Shown: positions 12,068 to 12,406 of the stretch, in pieces
Layout: each line of letters opens with the position of its first letter
Numbering within the stretch: position 1 is the stretch's first letter
Assembly: GCA_964571815.1 (NCBI GenBank)
Contig: CAZNDN010000120.1
Coordinates: forward strand, 1-12,406
From: CAZNDN01 sp964571815
GTDB lineage: Bacteria > Fibrobacterota > Chitinivibrionia > Chitinivibrionales > WJKA01
Direction: 5' to 3'
Length of the DNA stretch: 12,406 bases
The notes under the pieces: generated by a model
Databases searched by the model: none
The model's input: the letters and a program-made list of their open reading frames with translations, nothing else
What the model was told of the DNA's origin: nothing
Made by a program: the position numbers and the translations under genes

Positions 12068-12406
12068 CGTGCTCCTCCTCCCACTTCAATTACCCAGTCA
12101 CCGGGATCAATCCGGTTGTTGAACGGCTCCCCGGCACCGGCGCCGTTCAGGTCAAGATAATAGAAGGACAGCCCGCCATCAAAGGCAATACCGGAAAACA
12201 GCGGGATCGACTCCACATCAAGACCGGCCTTGAGGCCCCACGATGCGAAGAACCCACCAAGGGCGGGTATCGTACCGCCATGGATCTGTGTCAGGTGAAG
12301 TGCGGCATAGTGCAGTTTCGGAACTCGCTCATCCCATGCCGACACCGCGATACGGTACGAAAAGTCAATTGCGGACTCCAGGGAGTCTTGTTCCCGGTAC
12401 GTTCGA
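12052..12406 (-). CDS. C-terminal part of an unidentified, possibly outer-membrane beta-barrel protein (5' end beyond window)
   Basis: An open frame enters from the right edge and runs 117 codons to a TAG at 12052-12054. I do not recognise the family. Several segments alternate polar and hydrophobic or aromatic residues as membrane beta strands do, for example SAIDFSYRIAVSAW, HYAALHLTQIHGG, GIAFDGGLSFYYLDL and WVIEVGGGARWGFL. Gly-rich turns separate them, and the end is strand-like with a penultimate Phe. This would fit the last strands of an outer membrane protein, but no signal peptide or N-terminus is in view. A GTG at 12343-12345 in this frame could start a short protein, but the frame continues upstream without a stop, so I treat it as partial. 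It overlaps nadC by 16 nt, an odd partner for an NAD biosynthesis gene unless they merely share an operon. Confidence 0.6.
   Translation of the reverse strand, partial: RTYREQDSLESAIDFSYRIAVSAWDERVPKLHYAALHLTQIHGGTIPALGGFFASWGLKAGLDVESIPLFSGIAFDGGLSFYYLDLNGAGAGEPFNNRIDPGDWVIEVGGGARWGFL

Overview
This window is a conserved bacterial chromosomal core locus of the type normally found next to the replication origin. It holds dnaA (partial, minus strand), then on the plus strand rpmH, rnpA, yidD, yidC, mnmE, mnmG, rsmG, parA, parB, a membrane-anchored M23 peptidase gene and a bactofilin gene. On the minus strand at the right end are nadC and the 3' end of a gene that probably encodes an envelope protein. 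YidC with a large periplasmic domain, and a possible outer-membrane beta-barrel end, suggest a diderm (Gram-negative) bacterium of fairly high GC content. I cannot place it in a phylum from the sequence alone. No tRNA, rRNA, CRISPR array, insertion sequence or phage gene was seen.

Layout. Positions 1-1196: dnaA, leftward, cut by the window edge before its DNA-binding domain is complete. 1197-1350: divergent intergenic region with a promoter-like TTGACA and one weak DnaA-box-like 9-mer. 1351-5447: rpmH-rnpA-yidD-yidC-mnmE, closely packed and in part overlapping, for ribosome assembly, tRNA processing, membrane protein insertion and tRNA wobble modification. 5452-5467: a perfect 16-bp parS palindrome between mnmE and mnmG. 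5482-8030: mnmG and rsmG, translationally coupled by an ATGA overlap, with a second parS (15/16) inside the last codons of mnmG. 8031-8204: a 174-bp gap with an AT-rich core between two DnaA-box-like 9-mers, my best guess in the window for an origin-like element. 8205-9876: parA-parB overlapping. 9920-11143: M23 peptidase and bactofilin. 11150-12406: nadC and the partial gene upstream of it, convergent with the bactofilin gene after a 6-bp gap.

How the parts fit. ParA, ParB and the two parS sites form a complete chromosome segregation system, with both parS sites within 3 kb of parAB. The M23 peptidase and bactofilin genes directly downstream are a known type of pairing in cell-shape control (bactofilin scaffold plus peptidoglycan hydrolase). 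Bactofilins are also known to organise ParABS in Myxococcus, so the order parA-parB-M23-bactofilin is the most suggestive neighbourhood here.

The window is mostly conserved housekeeping sequence and I did not find a clearly new system. The oddest whole-window signal is base composition: from about 600 to 5450 the plus strand is very rich in G over C, regardless of gene direction. This fades within mnmG and is gone or slightly reversed by parA.
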